Shown piece by piece: positions 49,101 through 61,100 of a DNA stretch of 64,000 bases. Position 1 is the first letter of the stretch; every line of letters starts with the position of its first letter. The stretch spans positions 434,001-498,000 of the forward strand of contig NZ_JABWRY020000001.1 in assembly GCF_014269205.2 (NCBI RefSeq), in the 5' to 3' direction. The position numbers and the translations under genes are program-made. The stretch is from Pseudomonas kermanshahensis (GTDB lineage Bacteria > Pseudomonadota > Gammaproteobacteria > Pseudomonadales > Pseudomonadaceae). The notes below the pieces were generated by a model. It had not been told where the DNA came from. It ran no database searches and saw only the letters and a program-made list of their open reading frames with translations.

Positions 49101-52100
49101 GGCGCGGTGAAGTTGACCGGGCCTGCGCTGTTACCGAGGCTGTCGGTGGCGTCCACGGTCAGGCTTTCGCCATTGCGCTGAGGCTGGTTGAGGGTGACGT
49201 CGAAGCGGCCGTCGCCACCCACCGTGGTGGTGCCCAGAATGGTGCCATCTTCTGCACGCACGGTGATGGTCGAGCCGCTCTGGCCCTGCCCGGTGAGGTG
49301 GAGGCCGTTGGTGTCGATGGCCAGGCCCGAAGGCTGCAGCGGGCCGTCCAGGTCGGGCGCGTTGACGGTTGCGGTAGAGGTGTTGCCTGCGGCGTCGCGC
49401 AGGGTCACGTCCAGTTCCTGGCCGTCGGTTTGCGGCGGGGTCAGAACCACGCTGATGACGCCATTGGCACCGACCTGTGCGTTGCCCAGCACATCGCCCT
49501 GGGCGTTGGTGACCTGCACGGTGGTGCCAGGCTCGCCGCGACCGGTGAGGGTGCTGCCATCGGCACTGAGTTGCAGGTCGCTGGCCTGGTTCGGCGGGGT
49601 GATATCAGGGGCAATGATCTGGGTTGGCAGCGAGTTGTTGCCATCGGCATCGATGGCGACTACATCCAGTGTTTCGCCGTTGGCCTGCGCTGGCGTGAGG
49701 CCGATGGTGAAGGCGCCGCCAGGGCCGGCCTGGACACTGCCCAGCACATTACCCTGTGCGTCGCGCACCTCGACCTGCGTGCCCGCAGGGGCACTGCCGC
49801 TGATGGACGAACCGTCGGCTGCCAGCACCAGCCCGCTCGGGCTTTCGGGCAGCGGTACATCAGCAACGATGACGGCGATGCCTACCGACTCATTACCCGC
49901 AGCATCGGTTTGCACCAGGACGATGGCCTGGCCTGCCGCCAGCGGCGTTTCGAGGTCAACCACGAAGGTGCCGTTCGGGGCGACGGTGCCGCTGCCGATG
50001 ACCGTGCCATCGGCATCTTTCACCTCCACTTTGGCGCCGGCTTCGCCGCGACCGGAGACCGCCAGGCTGCCGGCACCCGCGACGACGTCAGTGATGATCG
50101 CCGGTGCGGTGATGTCCGCTGCCACGTAACTCAGTGGCACCGAGGTGTTACCCGCGGCATCGACCACGGTGATGGCTAAGGTTTCGCCATTGGCCTGGAT
50201 CGGGTCCAGGGTGAGGGTGAAGGTGCCGTCGGGCTCGGCGATGGCGCTGCCGATCAAGTTGCCTGACGCGTCGTGGACGTTCACTCGTGCGCCAGGTTCG
50301 GCGCTACCGGTCAGGCTGATGCCCTCGCTGAGGACAAGGTCGGTAGGTTGCAGCGGCGCGGCGAGGTCCGGCGTGAGCACCGAGCTCGGCTGCGAGGTAT
50401 TGCCAGCGGCATCGGTCAAGGTCACCTGCAGGGACGAGCCGTCTGCAACCGAGGAGGGCAGCTGCACGGTGAAGTCGCCACCGGGTTGTACCGTTCCCGT
50501 GACCACCACCTGGCCCTGATCGTTGCGAACCTCCACGGTCGCGCCAGGTTCGCCGCGGCCAGAGAGGGTCAGCCCATCATTGCTGACCACCAGGTTGGTG
50601 GCTGGCTCTGGTGGCGTGGTGTCGCCATTGTCGATATCCGGTGCGGTAACGCTGCCGGCTGTCGAGGTATTGCCTGCGGTATCGGTGGCCGTGACTTGCA
50701 GCTGTTCGCCATCGACCTGTGCCGGGGTAAGGGTGATGCTGAAGGCACCGCTCGGGCCGACCAGAACGCTGCCCAGCTCGGTGCCATCGGCCGCCAGGAC
50801 CCGCACCGTGCTGCCCACTTCGGCACGCCCGGTGACCACGCTGCCATCGGTGCTGATGGCCAGTTCGGTAGGTGTGACAGGCGCAGTGATGTCCGGTGCG
50901 TTGACTTGTACTGGCAGGGACGATGCGCCGGTGCTGTCGATTGCCACTACATCCAGCAGTTCGCCGTTGGCTTGTGCTGGCGTGAGCACGACGGTGAAGG
51001 TGCCTTCGGCGCCCACCACCACGCTGCCGACCACGTTGCCGTCAGCATCGTGAACTTCCACGCGGCTGCCGACCGGGGCGGATCCGCTGATGCTGGTGCC
51101 GTCTTCGGCGACCACCAGCTCGCTCGGGCTGGCCGGCGCGGTGGTCACAGGGACATCGAATTGCAGGGCTTCGGAGGCGTTGCCGCTCGCGTCGGTCTGC
51201 ACCAGGCTCAGGCGCTCGCCTGGCAGTGCCGCCGGGTCGAGGTCGATCAGGAAGGTGCCGTTGGCTAATACCGTGCCGGTGCCGATGACCGAGCCAAGGG
51301 CGTCACGCACTTCGACGTTGGCCCCCGCTTCGCCACGGCCGCTCAGGGCCAGGCCACCCGTACCGACCACGATGTCGCTGACGGCAGCCGGCGCGGTGAT
51401 GTCCGGTGCATCGAATGGCACCGGGGTCGAGGTGTTGCCGGCGGCATCTACCAGGCGGATGTCCAGCACTTCGCCATTGGCCTGGGCAGGCGTAAGGGTG
51501 AGGCTGAAGCTGCCGTTCTCGTTGACCAGGCCGGTGCCGATGATGTCGCCCGCAGCGTCGCGCACCTGCACGGTGGCGCCCGGTTCGCCGCTACCCGTGA
51601 GGGTGACGCCGTTGGCCAGTTCCAGGCCGGTAGGCTGCTCTGGCGCTTGCAGGTCTGGCGAGGTTACCGAGCCAGGCTCAGAGGCGTTGCCTGCCGCGTC
51701 GGTCAGCACCACTTGCAGGGTGCTGCCGTCTTTCACGGCTGGGTCCAGGGTGATCTGGAAGGTGCCATCCGGGTTGACCGAGCCGCTGGCGACAAGGTTG
51801 CCCTCGGCATCACGGACTTGCACGGTTGCCCCAGCTTCGCCGCGACCGTTGAGCTGGCTGCCGGCGAGGGCAATGACCAGGTTGGTGGGTGCGTCTGGTG
51901 GCGTGGTGTCGCCGCCGTCGATATCCGGCGCGGTGACCGTGCCGGCGGTTGAGGCGTTGCCTGCAGCGTCGGTCGCAGTAACTTGCAGCACCTCGCCATC
52001 GACTTGAGGCGGATCGAGGGTGATGTTGAAGGTGCCAGTCGGGCCGACCAGGGCGCTGCCCAGTTCGGTGCCGTCAGCTGCCAGCACCCGCACGGTGCTG

Positions 52101-55100
52101 CCCGGTTCGGCACGGCCGGTGACGACGCTGCCGTCGGCGTTGATCGCCAGTTCACTCGGCGCAGTCGGCGCGGTGATGTCGGGTGCGTTGATTTGAACAG
52201 GCAGGGACGACGCGCCGGTGCCATCGATTGCCACCAGGTCGAGCAGTTCGCCGTTGGCTTGCGCCGGGTTGAGGATAACGGTGAAGGTACCTTCGGCACC
52301 CACCACCACGCTGCCGACCAGCGTGCCATCGGCATCGCGCACTTCCACACGGCTGCCGACCGGGGCGGAACCGCTGATGCTGGTGCCGTCTTCGGCGACC
52401 ACCAGGTCGCTCGGGCTGGCCGGTGTGGTGGTCGAGGGTACGTCGTACTCGAAGGCTACGGATGCATTGCCGCTTGGGTCGGTCTGCACCAGGCTCAGGC
52501 GCTCGCCTGGCAGTGCCGCCGGGTCGAGGTCGATCAGGAAGGTGCCGTTGGCCAAGACAGTGCCAGTGCCGATCACATTACCCTCGGCGTCGCGCACCTC
52601 CACGCTGGCACCCGCTTCACCACGGCCGCTCAGGGCCAGGCCATCGCTGCCGACGACAATATTGCTCACCGCTGCAGGCGGCGTGATGTCCGGTGCATCG
52701 AATGGCAGCGGGGTGGAGCTATTACCAGCGGCATCCACCAGGCGGATGTCCAGCACTTCACCATTGGCCTGGGCAGGCGTAAGGGTGAGGCTGAAGCTGC
52801 CGTTCTCGTTGACCAGGCCGGTACCAATGATGTCGCCCGCAGCGTCGCGCACCTGCACGGTGGCGCCCGGTTCGCCGCTACCCGTGAGGGTGACGCCGTC
52901 GACCAGTTCCAGGCCGGTAGGTTGCTCTGGCGCTTGTAGGTCTGGCGAGGTCACCGAACCAGGTTCAGAGGCGTTGCCTGCCGCGTCGGTCAGTACCACT
53001 TGCAGGGTGCTGCCGTCGTTAACGGCCGGGTCCAGGGTGATCTGGAAGGTGCCGTCCGGGTTGACCAAGCCGCTGGCCACGAGGTTGCCCTCGGCATCAC
53101 GGACTTGCACGGTGGCCCCGGCTTCACCACGACCATTCAGCTGGCTGCCGGCGAGGGCGATGACCAGGTTGGTGGGTGCGTCTGGTGGCGTGGTGTCGCC
53201 GCCGTCGATGTCCGGCGCGGTGACCGTGCCGGCCGTAGAGGCGTTGCCTGCGGCATCTGTGGCGGTGACCTGCAGCACCTCGCCATCGACTTGAGGCGGA
53301 TCGAGGGTGATGTTGAAGGTGCCAGTCGGGCCGACCAGGGCGCTGCCCAGTTCGGTGCCGTCAGCTGCCAGCACCCGCACGGTGCTGCCCGGTTCGGCAC
53401 GGCCGGTGACGACGCTGCCGTCGGCGTTGATCGCCAGTTCACTCGGCGCAGTCGGCGCGGTGATGTCGGGTGCGTTGATTTGTACCGGCAGGGACGACGC
53501 GCCGGTGCCATCGATTGCCACCAGGTCGAGCAGTTCGCCGTTGGCTTGTGCCGGGTTGAGGATGACGGTGAAGGTACCTTCGGCACCCACCACCACGCTG
53601 CCGACCAGCGTGCCATCGGCATCGCGCACTTCCACACGGCTGCCGACCGGGGCGGAACCGCTGATGCTGGTGCCGTCTTCGGCGACCACCAGGTCGCTCG
53701 GGCTGGCCGGTGTGGTGGTCGAGGGTACGTCGTACTCGAAGGCTACAGATGCATTGCCGCTTGGGTCGGTCTGCACCAGGCTCAGGCGCTCGCCTGGCAG
53801 TGCCGCCGGGTCGAGGTCGATCAGGAAGGTGCCGTTGGCCAAGACAGTGCCAGTGCCGATCACATTACCCGCGGCGTCGCGCACCTCCACACTGGCACCC
53901 GCTTCACCACGGCCGCTCAGGGCCAGGCCATCGCTGCCGACGACAATATTGCTCACCGCTGCAGGCGGCGTGATGTCCGGTGCATCGAATGGCAGCGGGG
54001 TCGAGGTGTTACCGGCGGCGTCCACCAGGCGGATATCCAGCACTTCGCCATTGGCCTGGGCAGGCGTAAGCGTGAGGCTGAAGCTGCCGTTTTCGTTGAC
54101 CAGGCCGGTACCGATGATGTCGCCCGCAGCGTCGCGCACCTGCACGGTGGCGCCCGGTTCGCCGCTACCCGTGAGGGTGACGCCGTCGACCAGTTCCAGG
54201 CCGGTAGGTTGCTCTGGCGCTTGTAGGTCTGGCGAGGTCACCGAACCAGGTTCAGAGGCGTTGCCTGCTGCGTCGGTCAGTACCACTTGCAGGGTGCTGC
54301 CGTCTTTCACGGCCGGGTCCAGGGGGATCTGGAAGGTGCCGTCCGGGTTGACCAAGCCGCTGGCCACGAGGTTGCCCTCGGCATCACGGACTTGCACGGT
54401 GGCCCCGGCTTCGCCACGACCGTTGAGCTGGCTGCCGGCGAGGGCGATGACCAGGTTGGTAGGTGCATCCGGTGGCGTGATGTCGCCGCCGTCGATATCC
54501 GGCGCGGTGACCGTGCCGGCGGTTGAGGCGTTGCCTGCAGCATCGGTCGCAGTAACTTGCAGCACCTCGCCATCGACTTGAGGCGGATCGAGGGTGATGT
54601 TGAAGGTACCAGTCGGGCCGACCAAGGCGCTGCCCAGTTCGGTGCCGTCAGCTGCCAGCACCCGCACGGTGCTGCCCGCTTCGGCCCGGCCGGTGACGAC
54701 GCTACCGTCGGCGTTGATCGCCAGTTCACTTGGCGCAGTCGGCGCGGTGATGTCCGGCGCAAAGATTTGCGTAGGCACGGACGACAGACCGTTGTCATCA
54801 ATGGCGACCACATCGAGCAGTTCGCCGTTGGCTTGGGCCGGGTCGAGCACGATAGTGAAGGTGCCATCGGCACCTGCCACGACACTGCCGATCAGCGTGC
54901 CATTGGCATCGTGCACCTCCACACGGGTTCCCGCTGGCGCGTTGCCGGTCAGGCTGGTGCCATCGGCATTGATCGCCAGCTCGCTTGGGCTCGCCGGGGC
55001 GGTGATCAGTGGTACGTCGTATTCAAAGGCGACGGACGCGTTGCCGCTCGGGTCGGTCTGGACCAGGCTCAGGTGCTCGCCGGGTTGCGCTGCCGGGTCG

Positions 55101-58100
55101 AGGTCGATGAGGAAGGTACCGTTGGCCAAGACAGTGCCTGTGCCGATCACAGTGCCCTCGGCGTCACGCACTTGCACAGTGGCGCCGGCTTCGCCGCGGC
55201 CGCTGAGGACCAGGCCGTCGGAGCCGACGGCAATATTGCTGACGGCGGCAGGCGGTGTGATGTCCGGTGCATCGAATTGGAGTGGGGCAGAGCTGTTGCC
55301 GGCGGCATCCACGAGGCGAACGTCCAGCGCTTCGCCATTCGCTTGAGCAGGGCTGAGCGTCAGGCTGAAACTGCCATCTGCGCCTACGAGTCCGCTACCA
55401 ATCACATTGCCCGCAGCGTCGCGGACTTGAACAGTGGCACCCGGTTCTCCGCGACCGGTAAGGGTCACGCCTTCGGCCAAGGCCAGGCCTGTGGGTTGGT
55501 CTGGGGCTTGCAGGTCTGGCGAGGTGACCGTACCTGGTTCAGACGCGTTACCTGCCGCGTCGGTCAGCACCACTTGCAGCGTGCTGCCATCGTTAACGGC
55601 TGGATCAAGGGCGATTACAAAGTTGCCGTCCGCGCCTACGGTGCCAGTCGCCAGCACATTGCCAGCGGCGTCACGTACCTGCACGGTGGCTCCGGCTTCG
55701 CCGCGGCCGCTGAGCTGGCTGCCGGCGAGGCCGATCACCAGGTTGGTCGGTGCGTTGGGTGGCGTGGTGTCCACGCCGTCGATATCCGGCGCGGTGACGG
55801 AGCTGCCAGGCGATGTGTTACCAGCGTCATCGGTCGCGGTGGCCTGCAACACTTCGCCATCGACCTGAGGCGGGTCGAGGGTGATGTTGAATACGCCGGT
55901 TGGGCCGACCAGGGCGCTGCCCAGTTCAGTGCCATCGGCGGCGAGAATACGCACGGTGCTTCCCGGTTCGGCACGGCCAGTTACTACAGTGCCGTTGGCG
56001 CTGACGGCCAGTTCACTGGGTGCGGCTGGCGCGGTGATGTCCGGCGCGGTGATCTGCGCAGGCACGGACGACAAGCCGGTGTCGTCAATGGCCACAACAT
56101 CGAGCAGTTCGCCGTTGGCTTGGGCCGGGTCGAGCACGATAGTAAAGGTGCCGTCTGCACCCGCCACAGCACTGCCAATGAGCGTGCCATTGGCATCGTG
56201 CACCTCCACACGGGTTCCAGCGGGTGCGTTGCCGGTCAGGCTGGTGCCATCGGCGTTGATCGCCAGTTCGCTCGGGCTGGCCGGGGCGGTGGTCAGTGGT
56301 ACGTCGTATTCGAGGGCAACGGACGCGTTGCCGCTTGGGTCGACCTGCACCAGGCTCAGGTGTTCGCCGGGTTGTGCAGCCGGGTCGAGGTTGATCAGGA
56401 AGGTACCATTGGCAGTGACGACGCCGCGGCCAAGCAGGTTGCCATCCGCGTCGCGCACCTCAACGGTGGCACCCGCTTCCCCGCGACCGCCCAAGACCAA
56501 GCCGCCAGGGCCGACCTGGATGTTACTGACCGCATCCGGTGGGGTGATGTCCGGCGCATTGAACTGCAGGGCAGCGGAGCTATTGCCAGCGGCATCGACC
56601 AGGCGGATATCCAGGGCTTCGCCATTGGCCTGCGCAGGGCTCAGCGTCAGGCTGAACGTGCCATCCGCGTTGACCAGCCCGGTACCGATCACAGTACCGG
56701 CAGCGTCGCGTACTTGTACGGTGGCGCCAGGTTCGCCGCGGCCGGTGAAGGTGATGCCATTGGCCAGGGCAAGGTCGGTGGGTTGCGCAGGTGGCAGTAG
56801 GTCTTGCGAGGTGACCGAGCCCGGTTGAGAAACGTTGCCCGCCGCATCGGTCAGTGTCACTTGCAGGGTGCTGCCGTCGATGACGGCAGGGTCCAGCGTC
56901 AGCAGGAAGGTGCCATCTGCACCCACGGTGCCAGTGGCCAGGACATTGCCGGCGGCGTCGCGCACCTGCACGGAGGTGCCTGCTTCGCCACGGCCAGTCA
57001 GTTGGTGGCCAGCGAGACCGATCACCAGATTGGTGGGTGCGTCTGGTGGCGTGGTATCCCCGCCGTCGATATCCGGTGCGGTGACGGAGCTGGCGGTGGA
57101 GGTATTGCCAGCGGCATCGGTAGCCGTGGCTTGTAGAACCTCCCCATCGACCTGAGGCGGGTCGAGGGTGATGTTGAAGACGCCAGTCGGGCCGACCAGA
57201 GCGCTGCCCAGTTCGGTGCCGTCGGCGGCGAGAATACGCACGGTGCTACCCGGTTCGGCACGGCCAGTTACTACAGTGCCGTTGGCGCTGACGGCCAACT
57301 CACTCGGTGCGGCTGGTGCAGTGATGTCCGGCGCGGTGATCTGTGCGGGCAGAGAAGACAGGCCGGTGTCATCGATGGCGACGACATCGAGCAGTTCGCC
57401 GTTGGCTTGTGGTGGCGTGAGTTCAAGGGTGAAGGTGCCATCGGCGCCGGCAATGGCGCTGCCGATCAGGGTGCCATTGGCATCGTGCACTTCCACGCGG
57501 CTGCCCGCTGGCGCGGTACCGGTCAGGGTGGTGCCGTCGGCATCGATGAGCAGGTCGCTCGGACTTGCAGGGGCGGTGGTTTGAGGTACGTCGTATTCGA
57601 CGGCAACGGAAGCGTTGCCGCTTGCGTCGGTCTGCACCAGGCTCAGTTGCTCGCCTGGTTGGGCAGCCGGGTCAAGGTCAATCAGGAAGGTGCCGTTGGC
57701 CAAGACGGTGCCGGTACCAATGACATTGCCGTTGGCATCGCGCACTTCCACGGTGGCCCCGGCTTCGCCGCGACCGCTGAGGACCAGGCCGTCGGTGCCG
57801 ACCACGATATTGCTTACGGCCGCTGGCGGAGTGATATCCGGCGCATCGAATTGCAGTGGGGTAGAGCTGTTACCAGCGGCGTCCACCAGACGGATGTCCA
57901 GTGCTTCGCCATTCGCTTGAGCCGGGGAGAGCGTCAGGTTGAAGCTGCCATCTGCGCCCACCAGCCCGGTGCCGATCACAGTGCCCGCAGCGTCGCGTAC
58001 TTGCACGGTGGCGCCAGGCTCGCCGCGACCCGTGAGGGTCACACCATCAGCCAGGGCCAGGTCAGTCGGCTGTGCAGGTGGCAGCAGGTCTTGGGAGGTG

Positions 58101-61100
58101 ACCGAACCTGGCTGCGAAATGTTGCCCGCGGCATCGGTCAGGGTCACTTGCAGGGTGCTGCCATCGATCACGGCGGGATCAAGGGCGATTACAAAATTAC
58201 CATCCGCGCCTACGGTGCCAGTGGCAAGCACATTGCCGGCAGCATCCCGCACCTGCACGGTGGCCCCGGCTTCGCCGCGGCCGCTGAGCTGGCTGCCGGC
58301 CAGGCCGATCACCAGGTTGGTCGGTGCGTTGGGTGGCGTGGTGTCCACGCCGTCGATATCCGGCGCGGTGACGGAGCTGGCAAGCGACGTGTTACCAGCG
58401 TCATCGGTCGCGGTAGCCTGCAACACTTCGCCATCGACCTGAGGCGGGTCGAGGGTGATGTTGAACACGCCAGTTGGTCCGACCAGGGCGCTGCCCAGTT
58501 CGGTGCCATCCGCGGCGAGAATACGCACGGTGCTTCCCGGTTCGGCACGGCCGGTAACGACGGTGCCGTTGGCGCTGACGGCCAGTTCACTTGGTGCGGC
58601 TGGTGCAGTGATGTCCGGTGCGGTGATCTGTGCGGGCAGGGACGACAGGCCGGTGTCATCGATGGCGACGACATCGAGCAGCTCGCCGTTGGCTTGTGGT
58701 GGCGTGAGTTCAATGGTGAAGGTGCCGTCGGCACCGGCAATGGCGCTGCCGACCAGCGTGCCATTGGCATCGTGCACCTCCACACGGCTGCCCGCTGGCG
58801 CGGAACCGGTCAGGGTGGTGCCTCCGGCATCAATCGCGAGGTCACTTGGGCTGGCCGGGGCGGTGGTTTGTGGTACGTCGTATTCGAGGGCAACGGAAGT
58901 GTTGCCGCTTGGGTCCGTCTGCACCAGGCTCAGGTGTTCGCCTGGTTGCGCAGCCGGGTCGAGATCGATCAGGAAGGTGCCATTGGCCAGGACGGTGCCG
59001 GTACCGATCACATTGCCGTTGGCATCGCGTACTTCCACGGTGGCCCCGGCTTCGCCGCGACCGCTCAATACCAGACCTCCCGAGCCGACAACGATGTTGC
59101 TGACGGCATCAGGCGGAGTAATGTCCGGTGCGTCGAATTGCAATGGTGCAGAGCTGTTGCCAGCGGCATCCACCAGACGGATGTCCAGCGCTTCGCCATT
59201 CGCTTGAGCAGGGCTGAGCGTCAGGCTGAAAGTGCCATCTGCGTTGACCAGCCCGGTACCTATCACAGTGCCCGCAGCATCGCGGACTTGCACAGTGGCA
59301 CCCGGCTCACCGCGACCGGTGAGGGTCACGCCTTCAGCCAAGGCCAGGTCAGTCGGTTGCGCAGGTGGCAGCAAATCTTGCGAGGTGACCGAGCCTGGCT
59401 GGGAAACGTTGCCCGCGGCATCGGTCAGGATCACTTGCAGGGTGCTGCCATCGATCACGGCAGGGTCCAGCGTCAGAACGAAGGTGCCATCTGCACCGAC
59501 AGTGCCAGTCGCCAACACATTGCCGTCGGCATCTCGCACCTGCACGGTGGTCCCCGCTTCGCCACGGCCAGTCAGTTGGTGGCCAGCGAGGCCGATTACC
59601 AAATCAACAGGCGCGTCAGGCGGTGTGGTATCGCCGCCGTCGATATCCGGTGCGGTAACGGAGCTGGCAACCGAGGTATTGCCGGCAGCGTCAGTTGCGG
59701 TGGCTTGCAGTACTTCGCCATCAATCTGGGGCGGATCTAGGTTGATGCTGAATACGCCAGTCGGCCCGACCAGGGCGCTGCCCAGTTCAGTGCCATCGGC
59801 GGCGAGAATACGAACAGTGCTACCCGGTTCGGCACGGCCGGTGACAACGGTGCCGTTTGCGCTGACGGCCAGCTCACTCGGCGCGGCTGGTGCAGTGATG
59901 TCCGGCGCGGTGATCTGTGCGGGCAGAGAAGACAGGCCGGTGTCATCGATGGCGACGACATCGAGCAATTCGCCGTTGGCTTGTGGTGGCGTGAGTTCAA
60001 GGGTGAAGGTGCCATCGGCGCCGGCAGTGGCGCTGCCGATCAGGGTGCCATTGGCATCGTGCACTTCCACGCGGCTGCCCGCTGGCGCGGTACCGGTCAG
60101 GGTGGTGCCGTCGGCATCGATGAGCAGGTCGCTCGGACTTGCAGGGGCGGTGGTTTGAGGTACGTCGTATTCGACGGCAACGGAAGCGTTGCCGCTTGCG
60201 TCGGTCTGCACCAGGCTCAGTTGCTCGCCTGGTTGGGCAGCCGGGTCAAGGTCAATCAGGAAGGTGCCGTTGGCCAAGACGGTGCCGGTACCAATGACAT
60301 TGCCGTTGGCATCGCGCACTTCCACGGTGGCCCCGGCTTCGCCGCGACCGCTGAGGACCAGGCCGTCGGTGCCGACCACGATATTGCTTACGGCCGCTGG
60401 CGGAGTGATATCCGGCGCATCGAATTGCAGTGGGGTAGAGCTGTTACCAGCGGCGTCCACCAGACGGATGTCCAGTGCTTCGCCATTCGCTTGAGCCGGG
60501 GAGAGCGTCAGGTTGAAGCTGCCATCTGCGCCCACCAGCCCGGTGCCGATCACAGTGCCCGCAGCGTCGCGTACTTGCACGGTGGCGCCAGGCTCGCCGC
60601 GACCCGTGAGGGTCACACCATCAGCCAGGGCCAGGTCAGTCGGCTGTGCAGGTGGAAGCAGGTCTTGGGAGGTGACTGAACCTGGCTGCGAAACGTTGCC
60701 CGCGGCATCGGTCAAGGTCACTTGCAGGGTGCTGCCATCGATTACGGCAGGATCAAGGGTCAGCAGGAAGGTGCCATCTGCACCCACAGTGCCAGTCGCC
60801 AGGACATTGCCGGCGGCGTCGCGCACCTGCACGGAGGTGCCTGCTTCGCCACGGCCAGTCAGTTGGTGGCCAGCGAGACCGATTACCAGATCAACAGGTG
60901 CGTCTGGCGGTGTGGTATCGCTGCCGTCGATATCCGGTGCGGTGACGGAGCTGGCAACCGAGGTGTTGCCAGCAGCGTCAGTTGCGGTGGCCTGCAGTAC
61001 TTCGCCATCAATCTGGGGCGGATCGAGGGTGATGCTGAATACGCCAGTCGGCCCGACCAGGGCGCTGCCCAGTTCAGTGCCATCGGCGGCGAGAATACGA

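Noticed and set aside
41393-50179. Very long rightward open frames (up to about 930 codons) opposite the adhesin gene
   Set aside because: They lie antisense to clear Ig-module coding sequence, encode low-complexity repetitive protein with no family signature, and follow the adhesin repeat period. They result from high GC and repeated codons.
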